Source: Saccharomyces mikatae IFO 1815
Lineage: Eukaryota > Ascomycota > Saccharomycetes > Saccharomycetales > Saccharomycetaceae
Assembly (NCBI RefSeq): GCF_947241705.1
Contig: NC_079266.1
Span: forward strand, 372,001 to 436,000
DNA length: 64,000 bases
Direction: 5' to 3'
Positions 61,192 to 64,000 of this stretch are shown in pieces. A program made the translations under genes and the position numbers. The notes beneath the pieces were generated by a model, which ran no database searches, was not told where the DNA came from, and saw only the letters and a list, made by a program, of their open reading frames with translations. Position 1 is the stretch's first letter. The number at the start of each line of letters is the position of its first letter.

Positions 61192-61640
61192 TTAAAACAA
61201 CTTAAACAGAGTATAAAGAATGAAGAATATTAACAACGCCAAACCCACCATTCTCCATATACCATTACCAGCCTTCAATGATCGAGTTAACCTTGAGGAA
61301 GAGTTTTTAAGGTCGGTAAACATTGACCCAAGCGAATCTGTCATTTGGTTTATGACTGTGCTGTCCGAAACCGCTCGGTCTCCGATCTCTTGATTTATAT
61401 TCCTGAACGTGGCTAGCTTATTGGCTAATCCTTCTAATTTATTGTCATTCTGCGTAAATAGAAATAAATAGCACGATGATACATTTGCTCATCCTGCGTG
61501 AAGAGACAATAGTTAGTAGCTTTGAGCATTCATATATTCATTTCAAGGAAGTTAATGTCACTCTTATGAATACTCCGGGTATTGTAGCCAGTGTTTTAAC
61601 ATACGTTTGATTCGATCTGAGAGTATCTTGAATTTGACAT
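61192..61640 (-). CDS. SFT1: Qc-type Golgi SNARE, spliced (exons 61605-61640 and 61192-61449)
   Basis: SNARE for intra-Golgi retrograde transport. Exon 1 (12 codons, MSNSRYSQIESN) ends at a GTATGT donor (intron 61450-61604, 155 nt). The branch point TACTAAC is at 61512-61518 (minus), and exon 2 starts after TTTACGCAG. The joined product is 97 residues, the length I recall for S. cerevisiae Sft1. It has a Qc SNARE helix (about 13-72) and a C-terminal membrane anchor (about 77-97). The frame ends at 61192. A nearer AG at 61494-61495 exists but would put exon 2 out of frame. The gene is convergent with CAP1, separated by 87 bp. Confidence 0.95.
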
Positions 61641-62038
61641 CGTTTTTGGTAACGTTGCGTTGCTTTTCTATTGCTCTCTTTCTGCTGAGTGCTTCCAGTG
61701 CATATGTTTGAAATGTTATACCTTATTTTCGTTTCCTCTTTGTTTTTCTCCATACAGCACTGCGCGGCTTCTTGGAATGACAAAAGCGCCAAGTAATGTA
61801 GCACCATGTGTGTATGCCTTTCCTTCATAGTAAGAAATGTACTACACTTACCAATCAGCCATAGCACACACAAGGAATACTTGCTTGGTGACGTAACACT
61901 GAAAAAAAATAATCTTACTTATTTAAAAGATAACATAACTGTCTCCCAAGATGTCCTTCTTATACTCATGCCAGTGATATGACGCAACAGTGCCAAGGTA
62001 CTAGTTACAATAACGCAAGTGTTACTAAAAATACTGCT
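61641..62038. other. SFT1 upstream region / snoRNA 3' flank
   Basis: 398 bp with the SFT1 promoter and the 3' processing region of the minus-strand snoRNA. The 111-codon minus frame (61538-61873) overlaps SFT1 exon 1 in another frame and is not supported. Confidence 0.5.
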
Positions 62039-62159
62039 CAAGAAAAACGTCAGATAAAAAACTTTTCGCACTCCGCTAAACACCCATATAGAACATGGCG
62101 GTGTTCCAAATGATTAGCCCTAGATCGCAAATTATATCATCATTCAATTACCTTTCTTG
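62039..62159 (-). ncRNA. SNR87: C/D-box snoRNA, snR87-like
   Basis: On the minus strand a terminal stem CAAGAAA/TTTCTTG (62153-62159 with 62039-62045) encloses a C box ATGATGA (62137-62143) and a D box CTGA (62051-62054). Just after the C box lies TAATTTGCG (62126-62134), complementary to the CGCAAAUUA stretch of 18S rRNA. Taking a degenerate D' box after it, the fifth-nucleotide rule points to the first A of GCGCAAAUU, consistent with A436, the target I recall for snR87, which lies next to RPL14A in S. cerevisiae. The mature ends may be a few bases shorter. The D' box is weak and C' is not assigned. Confidence 0.8.
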
Positions 62160-63728
<1,569 letters not shown>

Positions 63729-64000
63729 AATATGTACATGATCTTTAATTCTGATGTATTTCGTATGTAATTTTATCTTTAACTGGTTACTCCTTTAATA
63801 AATAAACTACAAATTCATAGCTATTGAAAGTGTTTTTCTTTACATCTTTGATAAGGTTATATAGTTGTCAAGTAAATGGAAAAGGGCAAACATTCAGAGT
63901 ACCTGTGTGTACTCTTTATTGGTAGGGGTTTTGACCATGCTTTATGTTTGCGCAAATGCGTGCTTATAAACTTCACAAAACTACTGAAGACTTGTACACA
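63729..64000. other. RPL14A 3' flank to window end
   Basis: 272 bp after the RPL14A stop, AT-rich. In S. cerevisiae the next gene (BYE1) lies convergent, but I see no convincing coding end of it here. Confidence 0.4.

Noticed and set aside
62081-62091. ACACCCATATA, a good Rap1-like match
   Set aside because: It falls inside the snR87-like RNA and 820 bp from RPL14A, so it is probably not a promoter site; the 62500 motif is better placed.

Overview
This window is a gene-dense piece of a budding-yeast nuclear chromosome. The genes are compact and almost intronless. Two have introns, with the yeast-type GTATGT donor and TACTAAC branch point. There is one tRNA gene, solo Ty LTRs and a C/D-box snoRNA. 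The gene order and strands match, as far as I recall, the left arm of Saccharomyces chromosome XI from UGP1 (YKL035W) to RPL14A (YKL006W). The predicted proteins are clearly orthologous to S. cerevisiae but carry scattered substitutions and length differences (for example Ixr1 567, Ufd4 1478, Put3 992 and Spt23 1081 residues). The source is therefore more likely another Saccharomyces sensu stricto species than S. cerevisiae itself. I cannot name the species from the sequence alone.

Layout: 0.3-9.0 kb holds UGP1, TUL1, a HAD phosphatase (YKL033W-A type) and TTI1, all on +. 9.0-10.8 kb is a Pol III neighbourhood: an old minus-strand delta-type LTR, a younger plus-strand delta-type LTR, degenerate repeats and tRNA-Val(AAC). 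11.2-16.8 kb holds IXR1 and MAE1 (-). 16.8-25.6 kb holds TFA1 and TCD2 (+), GPX1, PAN3, URA6 and a small mitochondrial-type membrane protein (-), then SKA1 (+). 25.7-33.0 kb holds CDC16, MAK11 and SPT23 (-). 33.5-36.0 kb holds RAM2 (+), a small conserved ORF (-) and SWD2 (+). 36.2-42.5 kb holds HCS1 and ATP7 (-) and PUT3 (+). 42.6-56.9 kb holds URB1 and ARC19 (-), PRP40 (+), CCE1 and UFD4 (-). 57.2-64 kb holds MRT4 (+), LAC1 (-), CAP1 (+), spliced SFT1 (-), a snR87-like snoRNA (-) and spliced RPL14A (+).

The genes are mostly unrelated housekeeping functions: carbohydrate, ubiquitin, transcription, mRNA decay, replication, ribosome biogenesis, actin, lipid and mitochondrial genes. The visible regulatory logic is local. 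Ribosome-biogenesis genes (URB1, MRT4, MAK11) carry PAC/RRPE motifs, LAC1 has a Pdr1/Pdr3-type element, ATP7/PUT3 share Cbf1-like and CCAAT motifs, and RPL14A has Rap1-like and poly(dT) elements facing a divergent snoRNA.

I found no novel multi-gene system. The most useful extras are items a plain ORF scan misses: the two-exon SFT1 with tandem 3' splice sites, the snoRNA, the small gene abutting URA6, the degenerate LTR pair and several structured promoter or leader segments.
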